From NCBI GenBank assembly GCA_026874595.1, contig CM049318.1, forward strand, positions 17,964,241-18,028,240: a stretch of DNA of 64,000 nucleotides, given 5' to 3'. Source of the stretch: Sipunculus nudus (taxonomy: Eukaryota > Annelida > Sipuncula > Golfingiida > Sipunculidae). Below, in pieces: positions 24,401-34,002 of this stretch; position 1 is the first letter of the stretch; each line of letters opens with the position of its first letter. The notes beneath the pieces are model-generated. The model was not told the origin of the DNA, did not search any database, and was given only the letters and a program-made list of their open reading frames with translations. Position numbers and translations under genes: made by a program.

Positions 24401-27400
24401 CTCCCAAAACGCAACAAAATGCTGAAAACTGCTCCTCTTTAGCCGAAAAGGTGACCAAGTTATAAGCATTTCTGTGTAATCTCGTAATTTCTCGTTTGAC
24501 GGAAAACAGAGCGAGATTCTACGAGACTTGCAATTAACTGCATTAGTGGCAAGGGAATGCTACCTCATGCAAAAAAAAAAAACTAGACACTTGTAGTATA
24601 AATATCAACAGAGATAGAAGCAAAAAACTCCGAATTTTCAGATTGCCAAGTTTTACCCCAAAATTTGGTTACCATGGTAACAGCAGCGCAAAGCTACATG
24701 TACGCAGGAATAAGCCGACGATCCTAGTTTCAGATAAGACAGTAAACATTGTGCCACGTTTAATATTTTTTTTGGTATTGCAGAAAAATGGTAAGTTGCA
24801 GTGTTTCTAGTACCACGCCCCCTGGTGGCTAATTTCAAAAAATGAAAAAACAAGTTCGAGATAATACAGAAAAACAGAAAATATGTCACTTTTAGAACCT
24901 TTGCTGTAAAACTGCCACCTCTAAATCGTTTTTAATGAAATCTCGAAAAGTCTCATTTGACGACAAATGGCACGAGATTTTGCGAGACTTCCGTTAATTT
25001 TCCATAGAGCATATTAAATGCTACACAATGCAAAAAACTAGACCTCTCTAACTTAAAAAATGAGAAATTTGGAGTGAAATTTTCGAATTTTCTGATTTTC
25101 CCCAAAAAATACGTTACGATGGTAACAATTGACCAGAAAAATTTGCTAGCACTTGGAAAGCTAACATAAAGAGGAATAAAATGAGCTACAGATTATGCGG
25201 CTACGATTATTATTGACAAAGATATGAAGAAAGTAAAAATGTTAGGTTTTTTGGTGACCCTGACCTTGACCTTTGACCGATCATGACCAAAAACAATAGG
25301 CTCCGAGGAGAACCAATCTTACACTTAATGTATAAGTTTCAGAGCGATTGCTTAAAAACTGTGGCCTGTAGCGCGTGTACATACAGACAAACAGACAGAC
25401 AGACAAACAAACAAACAAACATACGCGGGTGACCAACATGCTTGCGAAAATCGAAGATTTCCGGCAAGCAACAAACAAACAAACAAACATACGGAACTGA
25501 CCAACATACTTGCCGAAATCTTTGATTCCGGCAAGTAACAAACAGACATACGCAACTGAGCAATATGCTTGCCGAAATCTTTGATTCCGGCAAGCAACAA
25601 ACGTCGTGCAGTGATTCACGGCGCAGGCTACTGAAACTTGGCTCAGTGAGCCTGCTGCTTTTATTAAGCCTTGTAATTTTTTTTTTTTTTTTTTTGTTAG
25701 GAATACATTTATAATGTGCTTGGCCAGACAACTAAGGCACAGGGTCCAGCTAGAACAGCTGGAGCATAAATGTGTACATATGATTGTATTTAAGAATGCT
25801 GATTGCAGGGGATAAACCATTTATGGAAAGATAAATTTACAGAGAAACTCGGCTGCCGTATCTATAAAACTGGTAGTCACCGAAGAATAAAGTTTTTAAG
25901 TCAGAACTACGTGTATATGTGATTCTTGAATTCCATGACTGATCTGTTCTTAAATAATCTTAGTTTGTATGCTCTGTACCATCGTGTATAGAATACAAAA
26001 AAGTCAGGCTCTGTTATGTAAAATCATTTAAGATGAATTATGCAGTTTATGTCTACATGTTTTACCGCTGTATCTTTGTATTTGCACTAATTAGAAATAG
26101 CAGTTGTATAGGATTAACTCTTTTTGATTACGGGAGTTTTATGATTGTGTTAAACAAATAATCATTATTAACATCTGATTAGAAGACACAGAGGAAGGGC
26201 TATAGGCTTCGATTTCACAATGTAGTTCATTATAATTATATGTTAAGAAGATAAGGGGACGTTATTTATCAGTTACACCGAGCACAGGGGCGGGTCCAGG
26301 AGTTTGCTGCACTGTCAGTGGGGGGGGGGGGGGCAGTGAATATGTTGCAAAATCATATCTATTTATAGCTGAAACAACTATATCTATTTTAAGCTGAAAC
26401 ATTCCAAGTGAACGGTCGGAACGATTGTAGAGAAATCATGTCGTAAAACCTGGTATAGTCCGAAACTAATGTGGGGATATATATATTTCATAATTTAAAT
26501 AGTACAAATGGGTATGAACATGATACTGACACCCACATGTCTCTCTCCCGCCCCACATTTCTTTGCTTTTCGCCTTTTTATTTGAATGAATAATATTTTT
26601 AAAGGTTTTTGAAATCATTAATAAAACCATAGGATATAAAGAATATAAGGTGTAGAAAACTATACTATAGCAAAGCCTCCCCTCAGCGTTCGCCCCAGGA
26701 GCATTCCATTTAGCCTACACACATTAATGCCGTTCCTTTTCATTTATGCGTGTATTCACGTGTATTCTTTTGTGTTAAATCATCATTCGTAGCCTATAAC
26801 ATTCGAATATTGGCTGTTTACCACGATATGAATACAACATGGAATACAACATGATGTAACACCACAACAATGCATCTCTCCGTATATTTTTTTCCACGAG
26901 TCAAATTAGGCCTACCACCCCAATTTAAATGCCTACTCTGACATAATTAGCCCCCCCCCCCCCCCCCCCTCCACTTAATTTACACTAGAAGTATTTTTCA
27001 CTTAGTCGCAATTTATAATTTCTTGGCCACATATCTAATGCAAAATCGGCATAGAGGCGCCATCTGTAGGTATCGACGATAATCATGCAGCTGCCAACAG
27101 ACACCCGCCAGAGGGATGTTTCTTTAACAAGACTTATATTTAGAGCCGGACTACTTGTCACAAAAAGCCAATAAAAAAGCCAATATCCCTCAAAGAGACA
27201 GGTTTGTAGTGCATCTATTTTTGCATACTTACCAAACGTTTCTGATCTCATCAAATCCTTATAAAAAGTGCATGTATTATGTCTTGATAAAATACTTATT
27301 GATTATGCTTATACGGACTTCAACTACTCTCTTCACTACTCTCACTCAATTCATAGATATCTATGCCATTTGTGTATTTAGAAGCTTTGTGCATTTATGG

Positions 27401-28235
27401 GAAATAATTTCTGTACCCACAGCCCCAAAATAGCGGAATAGTAATCATGTAGCACGACTCCTGCAGTTTGGAAATCCCAATGCGCAGAATCAGACTCACG
27501 AAGGTACGACCCTGCTTGTACCGGATTGTAAGTATAGATATCAAAACCCCAAAATATGTGGTCTTGATTGGTAGACGGTCTTATGAGCGAGTCAGTGATA
27601 ATCAATATGAATTTTTTATCGGTTCACTCAAGGGTGGTCGTATTATAGGTAGGAGGTCTGTCAGACAGGTTATGTATATATATACTTCATATCTAATATG
27701 TACATATATGTATAGAGAGAGTGCGAGAGAGAAAAACGACAGAGAGAGAGAGAGAGAGGGGAGTGTGAGAGAAAGAGAGACAAAGACAGAAAGAGAACAT
27801 TAAGGGAGAAAAAAAAGAGAGACAGAGACAGAGACAGAGAGAGAGAGAGAGACAGAGAGAGAGAGAGAGACAGAGAGAGAGAGAGAAATAAGACATCTTT
27901 TGCAAGATGCCTGAGATACTTAACGGATTTCTTTTTTAGAAATGAGGAAGATGTTGGGAGAGCTGTGAGATCCTGCGGCATTCCGAGAGAGGAGATTTTT
28001 ATCACCTCCAAAGTGTATAGCAACGGAGCAGCAAACGCAAGAAAAGTCGTCAGTGACAGCATTAACAAGTCAGTGTATGCTCTGCATCGTTAAATCCGTA
28101 TACTAAACTTAATAAATATGTGTCGTTAATTCTCAGCAGAAGGTATGACATTCCGTTGTCTTTCAATTGCGGACATTATCGTTAGCGGCCTTACTCATGT
28201 TGGGTATAAGCGCTATTTGGAATATAATATAATAT

Positions 28236-28302
<67 letters not shown>

Positions 28303-29721
28303 AATACCGTGAATTTGTGGTATACCGTGATAAGTTATCTGTTTTAGAAAATGTTGAGCAAAATGTGACCTTTACACAATAAAAAAAGGTAAAATTGGAA
28401 CGTCCTCGGGGGGTATCCATTTTCACGAAAAAAAAAGAAAAATACATGAATAATGTTAATTAATGTGTGAATTTAGTCAGTTTTTTATCCCCTTTCTTTT
28501 GGAAATTTTTTCTCACTTTTCTTAAAGGTTTCCTTAATAGCCTTAAATTGGTTTAACGTATTCTTAAACAGACACCAGCGGGTAATATAGCAATGTCCAC
28601 TGTAGCTTCTTCACCTTAGCGCTGGTAAAAATATTTAATTGAAATGTTCTTCCTTTTTTTCTGTTCCAGGCTTGACATTGGTTATATTGATTTATACTTG
28701 ATCCATTCTCCAAAAGATGGGAAAATTGTAGAGACTTACGATGTGTTATTGGAGTTCCAGGAGAAGGGGTTGATTAGGTAAGTGTGTTTGCAGCAACCAC
28801 TGCACAAGTAATACATAATCTTCTTTTAGCTAGAGGCATACCCATAATTTTGCTATGCATCCTGGGAAATGTGGGTATGATGTTGGCATGGGGAAAGTAC
28901 TCCAAGTGCAACCCCCAGGCCAGACTCTAATTGTACAGTTTGGTTGCAAGTGTATGTGAATAAGCAAAGGTTCCTGGACCACGCCCAATTCCTCAAATAA
29001 AAGAGGTATGATCACTGAAGGATTATGTTCAGTGCAAGATTCATTCGGACTCCCAATTTCCGGGTCTCTGGAGATATTCTAAATGTGGTCCGGAAAGAAA
29101 TTGTCCTTTAATTTTTTTTACCAGATACCAACATTATAATCATTATTATGCTGATTACTTATTCGAAGATACTGTTTTCAAAACAAGGAAATATTTTACG
29201 AATGCGCAAAGAGTATGTGATCACGATTTTAAAAGATGAACCTTACAAGCTCTAAATGGTGTATACAGCAATCGTGTTAAAAAAATGAAACAATTCAAAA
29301 AATTATTTGCAACATGGCAAACATGGCAACCTGACTGTTTATATTTCTCTCCATCAGTTATGAAGTGCATTATGACTTAGATGACAATAAATCTTTTCCG
29401 AAACATGTACGGTTAATCAACATGGCAATTTAACCTTGCATAACTAGGAGTTGTGGTATATGAAATCAAATGAATACCGTTTAACACATGGAACATGGAA
29501 CATAAAAATGATTGTGCATGCATGTTAACCTATGTGAATGTAAGTAAACGTAAACACTTCTGCTTTATCCGTATAATCACTCCGAATAATATATATTTAT
29601 ATATAAACATGTATATAAATGGAAGATGATTACAGAAAATTCGGCTAATCGACAATGAACCGACTTATCTTTGATATCCTCTTCTATGTTTATATACAAT
29701 GAACCAGTATGATTATCCATA

Positions 29722-29768
<47 letters not shown>

Positions 29769-29907
29769 CTAACCTATTTATTAACACACGAGCTTTCGAA
29801 GTGATACACCACCTGACGAAGAAGCCTATGTTCTTCGAAAGCTCGTGTGTTAATAAATAAGTTAGTCTATCTAAAATGCGTCGTTCTTTATTTTAACCTA
29901 CGCTTCA

Positions 29908-29962
<55 letters not shown>

Positions 29963-29988
29963 ATTTATATATATATATACATATATTT

Positions 29989-30032
<44 letters not shown>

Positions 30033-30210
30033 TTGGCAGTATACGCACAATTTCGACAATCGAACTGTAATATCCGGGTTTTAGTGTACTGGTGGAAATG
30101 ACCGTAGGACAGTGTCTTATCAGGGATTATTGGTAGCAAGGAGAAGTGTATCGGCAAAGAAAAAAGCGGTTTAACCAAAAATTTTAGTAGAATTTTGCAT
30201 ATATTATGTC

Positions 30211-30249
<39 letters not shown>

Positions 30250-32404
30250 TATGTAAAACGTACTACATATATTAGTTTTAAAACTAAAATTTATTTCAAC
30301 AGATCTGTAGGGGTGAGCAACTTTAATATACAACACTTAGAGGGACTTCGACGAGCTGGCCGGCCAACCCCATCCGTCAACCAGATCGAGCTTCATCCAT
30401 GGCAACATAAGGTCAAGGTCGTTGAATACTGTCGACTACATAATATTGCCATCACCGGATTCTGTCCACTGTTCCGGGGAGAAAAATTTGACAATCCTGA
30501 TGTACAGGGAATGGCCAAAAAGTATGCTCGCCGTGTATTTTAATAATTGAGTGCCCCGCAAGAGGTCGCTCTGAATCCCTGCCGTCACCTTTCGTCATTT
30601 CCACATGCGTTACCTCACCGCAACTAAGTTCTCCTTCCGGTAAAAACGAGGCCAGATATAACCATATTTCCTTTGCAGGTGGCCATGATATTGCATTAGA
30701 TATTACTTTCTCTATATTTAAAACAAATGACTGTTTCTGAGAGTTTAATACAATGGTTCCCAATTTTTATGATGCTGCTGCGCTGGACCTGACAGCAAGC
30801 GTTCGCCTGCTGTCCAATGGGCTTGGTTTAAGTGAATGTAAAATGGTCATCCAGATGTTTAGCCATACCTTTCTATCACATGCCCCGGGTCGAGGATGAG
30901 AAGGTTACACCAACCATGGGCTGAACGTTAGTGGGACGTATTTCCAGGCTCAAATTCCTGCACGTTCACTTTATTCCACAAAAACGGGGGGGGGGGGGGT
31001 CTCATTTCGCAAAATAAGGGAACGTTTAAAAACTTGTGACAGATGAAAAGAATGTTTTCGGGAATGCACGTATAAGTTTCAGACCCCGTCGTACCTCCCA
31101 CCTGCTATAAATAATGTATGGGTCCTTAAATGTTGTTAACTGAAATTCTCTGCTGCGCTCTTCATTACCCTATTCACATACTGGTCTGAACAGACCTAGA
31201 AATGAATCAGTCTTACTTGCAATATGGCCCCCTTTCTTTTGCAGTTCGCTATTACGCTGAACAAAGAGTATATATTCACTTCCTTAATTTGCGAATTTAA
31301 GACAAATACTCTCCATTACTAAAAGTGACAGTGAATACCGATTTTCTATGAGGCCGTTTCCAAATGGTGAATTTGTCATCAACTCCTAAAGTGAGAATGT
31401 TGTATTTGCTTTGTCTTTTCAAACAGACAGGTATCAGAATCTTACAAAAAATACTCGTTTCCGTGGTTTACAAAGTACATCTAATAAAATTATCTTGCTC
31501 ATATGAAACTCATATTTCCTCAATATACTATTTAGTCCTGTTATAATGTACATATAACACCTGTTCCAACATAATCCTGAATCTTGGTGTAATATTTTGA
31601 CAAAGTGTATATTTTTATTATTTTTTAATTAAGATACGGGAAGACACCAGCTCAGGTATTGATACGGTACGGAGTTCAAAACGGGTTCATCACCATTCCG
31701 AAGTCATCCCGACCCGAACGAGTTTTAGAAAACGCCGATGTCTTCTCCTGGTACATTGATGAGGAGGATATGCAGAAACTGGCAAGTGATTTGTATTATT
31801 ATTCAGTATCAAACACTGTATTGTTATGGAAGATCGAAGCAGTTATAAAACTTAGTGAAGGTTGCGATGGTTTCTGTCAACAGCGTGGTTTGTATGTTAA
31901 ACCAAGAAATATCCCCGACTGTCAACGATGAAATTAATGGAAGGATTGGTCATGGTCTCAAATGTTAATTATGACCCGGAGTCATAAATTAAACCGCAGA
32001 TCTTGATCTATAATCAAGCCAAATTTTTACCCCATTTTTTTCTGGTGTTATGTTTATATCGCAATATCGCCCTAAAATGCGACCAGTCCTTCCTCTCCCT
32101 GAATTAAAAACCTACATTTAACGTCATACTTGTTTAGAAATTTTGTGGGTAGGCAAGGGACATTAACCTTCAGTTGCTAGATAAAGATAACAGACACGTA
32201 ACAAGCTTAAACACAAGTTAAACATATTCCTGAAAAAAAATGTGAAAAATACTGAAAAACGCCGAATTGCGGACGGGTCAAGTGTAACTTGGGCTTTCTC
32301 CCTTTATAGACCTCTACATTACCTGATTATGAAATATTTTACAGGCAAACTTTCCAGAAGCCCTATGTTCCTGGGACGTTTTTTCATCGCCATGGGTGAA
32401 CTGA
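11925..32404 (+). CDS. Aldo-keto reductase (AKR), six exons, 278 residues
   Basis: NADPH-dependent carbonyl reductase of the AKR superfamily, expected to be a cytosolic (beta/alpha)8 barrel. The join is 11925-12097, 27940-28068, 28670-28777, 30303-30521, 31634-31781 and 32345-32404. The total is 837 nt, exactly 279 codons including TGA, with all junctions in phase. The tetrad is complete: Asp52 and Tyr57 in IDTAQLYG, Lys82 in FITSKV, His113 in DLYLIHSP. Cofactor-site motifs GVSNF (140-144), NQIELHP (163-169) and IPKSSRPERVLEN (231-243) follow, and Trp269-Asp270 sits in the C-terminal tail. Style is closest to small AKRs such as prostaglandin F synthase/YtbE-like enzymes; the substrate cannot be told from sequence. 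No signal peptide. AATAAA signals follow at 32,563 and 32,581. Intron 1 is 15.8 kb and repeat-filled. Alternatives: a different upstream start exon or a different last exon. Confidence 0.9.
12098..13559 (+). other. AKR intron 1, left part
   Basis: Non-repetitive-looking intron sequence apart from a GT/G-rich tract near 12,285-12,303. Open frames here are the read-through of exon 1 and unsupported short frames. Confidence 0.6.
13560..15015. repeat. ~331-bp tandem repeat, about 4 copies
   Basis: Four diverged units in a row share an ordered set of marks: GTGGCCTGTAGAATG, GAAC(C)AGCAAGCAGG, CACTGACAAAGTGA, CCAGGTTATGGAGA, GAAGAAAATAAGCTATAG, AGCGCCCCCTAGCGGCC and TTTCAAAAGGATTC. The CGCCCCCTAGCGG-type mark recurs at 13,934, 14,265, 14,596 and 14,923, spacings of 331, 331 and 327. 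The first unit is the most degenerate. No coding frame is shared between units. It lies inside AKR intron 1. Confidence 0.85.
15016..15915. repeat. Composite repeat with AGGTCA-type runs and CAGA tract
   Basis: Two related blocks, about 15,290-15,480 and 15,600-15,790, each contain a plus-strand TGACCTTGACCTTTGACCT-like run followed by AATAGGGCACCTA and GTTTCAAGGTGATTGTGGCA. A (CAGA)n tract at about 15,820-15,855 follows, then TGCTTGCCG...CCGGCAAGCA, an inverted-repeat module repeated again at 25.4-25.6 kb. Noncoding. Confidence 0.7.
15916..16740. repeat. ~149-bp tandem repeat, about 5.5 copies
   Basis: The mark AAAAGTCGCCGAGTTATAA starts units at 15,916, 16,065, 16,213, 16,361, 16,510 and 16,659, giving periods of 149, 148, 148, 149 and 149. 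Every unit has the near-palindrome TCTCGTTTGACGAGA followed by GGTGCGAGATTTGGCC, then GAAAACTAGACCTGTCTAGC. Diverged single units also occur near 19.0-19.4 kb and 24.1-24.5 kb. Confidence 0.9.
16741..18420. repeat. Composite intronic repeat block
   Basis: 16,741-17,210 aligns with 24,530-24,990 (shared GCCAAAAACTGCATATTTTC, GGTAACCATGGTAAC and ACGCCCCCTGGTGGCTA). A second related block runs 17,210-17,700 with ACGCCCCCTGGCGGCCA. Then come TGACCTTGACCTTGACCTTTGACCT at 17,756-17,780 and a purine-rich CAGA/CAAA tract ending at about 18,100. No gene. Confidence 0.7.
18430..18482. repeat. (TTA)n microsatellite
   Basis: Uninterrupted TTA trinucleotide run of about 17 units. Confidence 0.95.
18483..18819. 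other. AKR intron 1, short interval
   Basis: Contains two near-identical 30-base segments, GCAAACCGGATATCCGTCCC and GCAAATCGGGGATCCGTCCC, about 40 bases apart. No gene seen. Confidence 0.5.
18820..19870. repeat. Long direct repeat, copy A
   Basis: Aligns with 23,925-25,380: TGTAATGCCCCTGCCGACAT, CACATACTGCC and GGTCCCATGTTCTCGTTTGA are common and in order. Relative to the other copy it lacks about 400 bp: the junction after GGCTTAGAACCAA at about 19,438 jumps to material equivalent to 24,950. It ends with TGACCTTGACCTTTGA (about 19,758-19,773) and GTGGCCTGTAGCGCG. Noncoding. Confidence 0.8.
19871..20150. repeat. CAGA/CAAA-rich tracts with inverted module
   Basis: Contains (CAAA)n and (GACA)n-like runs at 19,880-19,905 and 20,090-20,140. 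Between them is GACGACCTGAGGTCGAACG followed by CTTGCCGGAAG, the same module seen at 13,590 and 17,905. Confidence 0.7.
20151..22175. other. AKR intron 1, middle part with a dispersed repeat pair
   Basis: About 20,740-20,970 and 21,600-21,800 are diverged copies of one element, sharing GGGACGGGCTCTTTCTTA-like sequence followed by CGCTCGAAAAGAG-like sequence and GGGTCATTTT. On the minus strand both read KKEPVP followed by SKQ and Tyr-Gly, so a decayed coding origin is possible, but I recognise no family. Poly-C/poly-A tracts lie at 21,957-22,000. Confidence 0.5.
22176..23640. repeat. ~365-bp satellite, four copies plus a partial
   Basis: Units begin at CCTCAAATCTGTACTGATGG-like sequence at 22,176, 22,550, 22,916 and 23,280, with a decayed fifth start near 23,636. 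Periods are 374, 366, 364 and 356. Shared marks include GTCATTAGGCCCAGTTTAGG, GGAAACAAGATAATATTACC, CCCCCAGAAACCTGATTTCA, CACCCACTGGCTGG and GAATTTCCAAATCTGGACAC. Units two to four are the most alike; open frames simply recur with the period and are not genes. Confidence 0.95.
23925..25390. repeat. Long direct repeat, copy B
   Basis: Partner of 18,820-19,870, and in its middle (24,530-24,990) partner of 16,741-17,210, so it looks like the more complete version. It includes two diverged 149-bp-type units with TTCTCGTTTGACAAGA and TTCTCGTTTGGCGGGA, a CGCCCCCTGGTGGC mark at 24,816 and TGACCTTGACCTTTGACC at 25,259. Noncoding. Confidence 0.8.
25425..25612. repeat. ~60-bp tandem repeat with hairpin units
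   Basis: Three units of (CAAA/CAGA)n, CATACGCAACTGACCAACAT, then GCTTGCCG, AAATCTTTGATT and CCGGCAAGC. The flanks of the centre are inverted, so each unit can form a stem-loop. A single unit is present at 15,825-15,905. Confidence 0.85.
25613..27700. other. AKR intron 1, right part
   Basis: No gene recognised. It holds a poly-T run (25,677-25,695), a G run (26,320-26,333), a C run (26,951-26,969) and a GGCGCCATCTGTAGG motif near 27,056. Confidence 0.5.
27711..27890. repeat. (GA)n / GACAGA-rich low-complexity tract
   Basis: Mostly GAGA and GACAGA dinucleotide/hexanucleotide runs just 50 bp before AKR exon 2. Confidence 0.95.
27940..28068 (+). CDS. AKR exon 2
   Basis: Acceptor CTTTTTTAG then A completing Gly58. 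Encodes NEEDVGRAVR, the FITSKV strand with catalytic Lys82, and the following helix to Lys101. The donor is AA|GTCAGT; joined to exon 3 it makes AAG-CTT-GAC (Lys-Leu-Asp), the normal AKR reading. A splice four bases further right would put a stop just after the junction, so this donor is preferred. Confidence 0.9.
28230..28300. repeat. (AT)n microsatellite in AKR intron 2
   Basis: Long TA run with few interruptions inside the 601-bp intron between exons 2 and 3. Confidence 0.95.
28670..28777 (+). CDS. AKR exon 3
   Basis: Acceptor TGTTCCAG; encodes LDIGYIDLYLIHSP with catalytic His113, then VLLEFQEKGLI. Ends in AG before a strong GTAAGT donor, completing Arg137 with the first base of exon 4. 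Confidence 0.92.
28778..30302 (+). other. AKR intron 3
   Basis: Contains a (CT)n run (29,724-29,763), a 32-bp-arm inverted repeat (29,769-29,865) and several long (AT)n tracts (29,911-30,032; 30,208-30,245). No coding sequence seen. Confidence 0.8.
29769..29865. repeat. 32-bp inverted repeat with 33-nt loop
   Basis: The left arm 29,769-29,800 and right arm 29,834-29,865 are reverse complements with one mismatch (core ATTAACACACGAGCTTTCGA). The loop contains CTGACGAAGAAG. Probably the terminus of a retroelement; class not certain. Confidence 0.85.
30303..30521 (+). CDS. AKR exon 4
   Basis: Acceptor TTCAACAG. Encodes residues 138-209, including SVGVSNF, the NQIELHP strand and helix regions to GMAKK. 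The donor GTATGC lies within AAG; joining gives Lys210-Tyr211-Gly212 with exon 5. Reading on past the donor reaches a stop at 30,541, which is intronic. Confidence 0.92.
30522..31633 (+). other. AKR intron 4
   Basis: No coding or recognised element; a 14-base G run at 30,986-30,999. Confidence 0.8.
31634..31781 (+). CDS. AKR exon 5
   Basis: Acceptor AATTAAG; encodes residues 210-259, with KTPAQVLIRYG and the NADPH-phosphate site IPKSSRPERVLEN, ending EEDMQKL. The next bases are GCAAGT, a GC-type donor matching the donor consensus at every other position. No GT donor gives the family C-terminus in frame. Confidence 0.88.
31782..32344 (+). other. AKR intron 5, probable GC-AG intron
   Basis: Starts GCAAGTGA and ends ATTTTACAG. 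GC-AG introns are a known minor class with strong flanking consensus. Alternative donor GTGATT five bases on would not join exon 6 in the frame that reads CSWD. Confidence 0.7.
32345..32404 (+). CDS. AKR exon 6 (C-terminus)
   Basis: Acceptor TTTTACAG; encodes ANFPEALCSWDVFSSPWVN and TGA. The Cys-Ser-Trp-Asp segment matches the C-terminal WD of many AKRs. Another frame is open longer here but has no AKR resemblance. Confidence 0.82.
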   Translation, partial: ANFPEALCSWDVFSSPWVN

Positions 32405-32562
32405 GAGCAACGCTATCCAGTGGCATTAGATATGAGTGGCCAGTGCAAGTCAATCTGTGTAACAATACTTTTGTATTTTCCTTTAATTAAAAACGTAAAA
32501 TATCACAATTTTTACGTTGTTTTTATGTATCGCATGGTCGATTAAGTATAAAATTTATATTA

Positions 32563-32586
32563 AATAAAGATTTATAACCCAATAAA
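32563..32586 (+). terminator. Polyadenylation signals of the AKR gene
   Basis: AATAAA occurs at 32,563-32,568 and 32,581-32,586, about 160-180 bp after the stop codon. Confidence 0.6.
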
Positions 32587-33303
32587 TGGATGTGTACGTC
32601 AGTTCACTTTCTGAATCACTCTGTCTTGAAATATGTAGTCAACTCTGAAAATCTGATAAAACGACGTAATCCAATGTAAGTCATTGCAGTGACAGTATTA
32701 AGTAGCAGTTTACACTTAAATTTGACTCAAACCCCAAAACTTTAACTTGCATAATAAATTGGTTGAAACACCCTCAAATCGCCGTTGTTGAAACTATTTG
32801 ATTTTCATGGACTGAGCGGGAAGGTCAGTGATGTGTTATGCTAGTATTTCTGTTTAAACTAGAAATAAATGCTACCTATGTTCTTGTGTCATGTTATACA
32901 AATGTGCATGGTAGCACTGTTTAAAACTCACAGACGATCAGAAAAAAATATTAAAACGTAAGTTTCTTTGGTACCCCTGGATCGACGACAAGATTACCCC
33001 AGGATACCCGTGGGGGGGCATATTTTCCTTCAATTCTTCTTGTTCACTGTCTTTCTGTGCATTTTCTCAAGAGCCGTTTAATAATGACAGTTTTCTTCAA
33101 TATTCATGATGGAATCACAGAGGGTAAGATTATGTTTGAATAGATCATACCAGAAAGTAGGTATTATTATGATGACAGAATCAGGCCTGAACCATCATAG
33201 GTGTATGAGTCTGATGCACTGAAAGGTTTAAGCGGATATTCCACAATTTCCTCGAATATGTTATACATATAGTTCCTTGATTAACGCATGATGATAATTG
33301 CAG
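32587..33303. other. Intergenic DNA after the reductase
   Basis: AT-rich, no gene or recognised repeat. Confidence 0.6.
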
Positions 33304-33678
33304 GTAACCAGTAGGGCTGTATCAATATATCGATATATCGATACGAATCGATACACGACGTCGATACGATAACCAAAATGCGTTGCATGCTATATCGGTC
33401 GTATCGATGTAAAATATTTATTGCTAACGAATAGGGATATGACTCTAAGTTTAAATATAACCTTGACGATTTATAAAGCTAAATGCACTGTATATTTGTT
33501 GCTTTGGCTTTTAAGACTTGATAAGAAATGTTTATATGCATGCACGTCGGTACTTCCATGACAAACAGGTGCAAGTAAGCGATAATAGGAAAATGATACT
33601 GACTTTCCTCTTTATTAATGAAGTCGATATTCACATCACATATTGCTACTAGGAACAAGGTTCATTCACGTCTATATC

Positions 33679-33679
33679 C

Positions 33680-33730
<51 letters not shown>
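33679..33730. repeat. (AT)n-(GT)n compound microsatellite
   Basis: TA run 33,679-33,694 followed by GT run to 33,730. Confidence 0.95.
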
Positions 33731-33731
<1 letters not shown>

Positions 33732-33847
33732 ACACTTATTTACTTTAATGACACAGTGAAACCCCGGGCTGCAGGCGGAACCCCGCCTAACGGACACTTT
33801 TTGGGCCGAAGGAGCGTTTTTAGTAGTACTTTAAGAACCCAATTAAA

Positions 33848-34002
33848 GCCCGGCCACACCGAACGCTGCGCTGCAAAGCGCTGTAAATAAACGGCTGAGC
33901 ATTTTTTATGGCGCAGCAAAGCGGAGAAAGTTGAATTTTTTTCAGCTTTGTTTTGCAGGGCTGCACAGCACGGCGCAGCGCGGCGTTTGGTGTGGTCACC
34001 CC
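33848..34002. mobile_element. GC-rich foldback (MITE-like) element
   Basis: The left arm GCCCGGCCACACCGAACGCT and the reverse complement of the right arm (GGGTGACCACACCAAACGCC) match at about 21 of 27 positions when extended. A further GCAGCGCAGCG run follows at 34,033-34,045. The base composition contrasts with the AT-rich surroundings. No clear target-site duplication, so the superfamily is open. Confidence 0.55.

Noticed and set aside
13560-25612. CRISPR-like array (regular repeats)
   Set aside because: Units of 149, 331 and 365 bp without unique spacers in a eukaryotic intron; ordinary satellites.
25281-25820. 179-codon minus-strand frame
   Set aside because: Made of tandem hairpin units and CAAA/CAGA runs; the Cys-Leu-Phe-Val repeats are translation of TTTG/TCTG runs.
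27670-28068. Leu/Ser-rich minus-strand frame over exon 2
   Set aside because: Translation of the GA-rich tract; antisense to a real exon.
29847-30178. Ile/Tyr-rich frames
   Set aside because: Translation of (AT)n microsatellites.
32345-32490. Long open frame over reductase exon 6 (82 codons)
   Set aside because: The frame differs from the reductase frame and shows no AKR resemblance; the shorter CSWD frame does.
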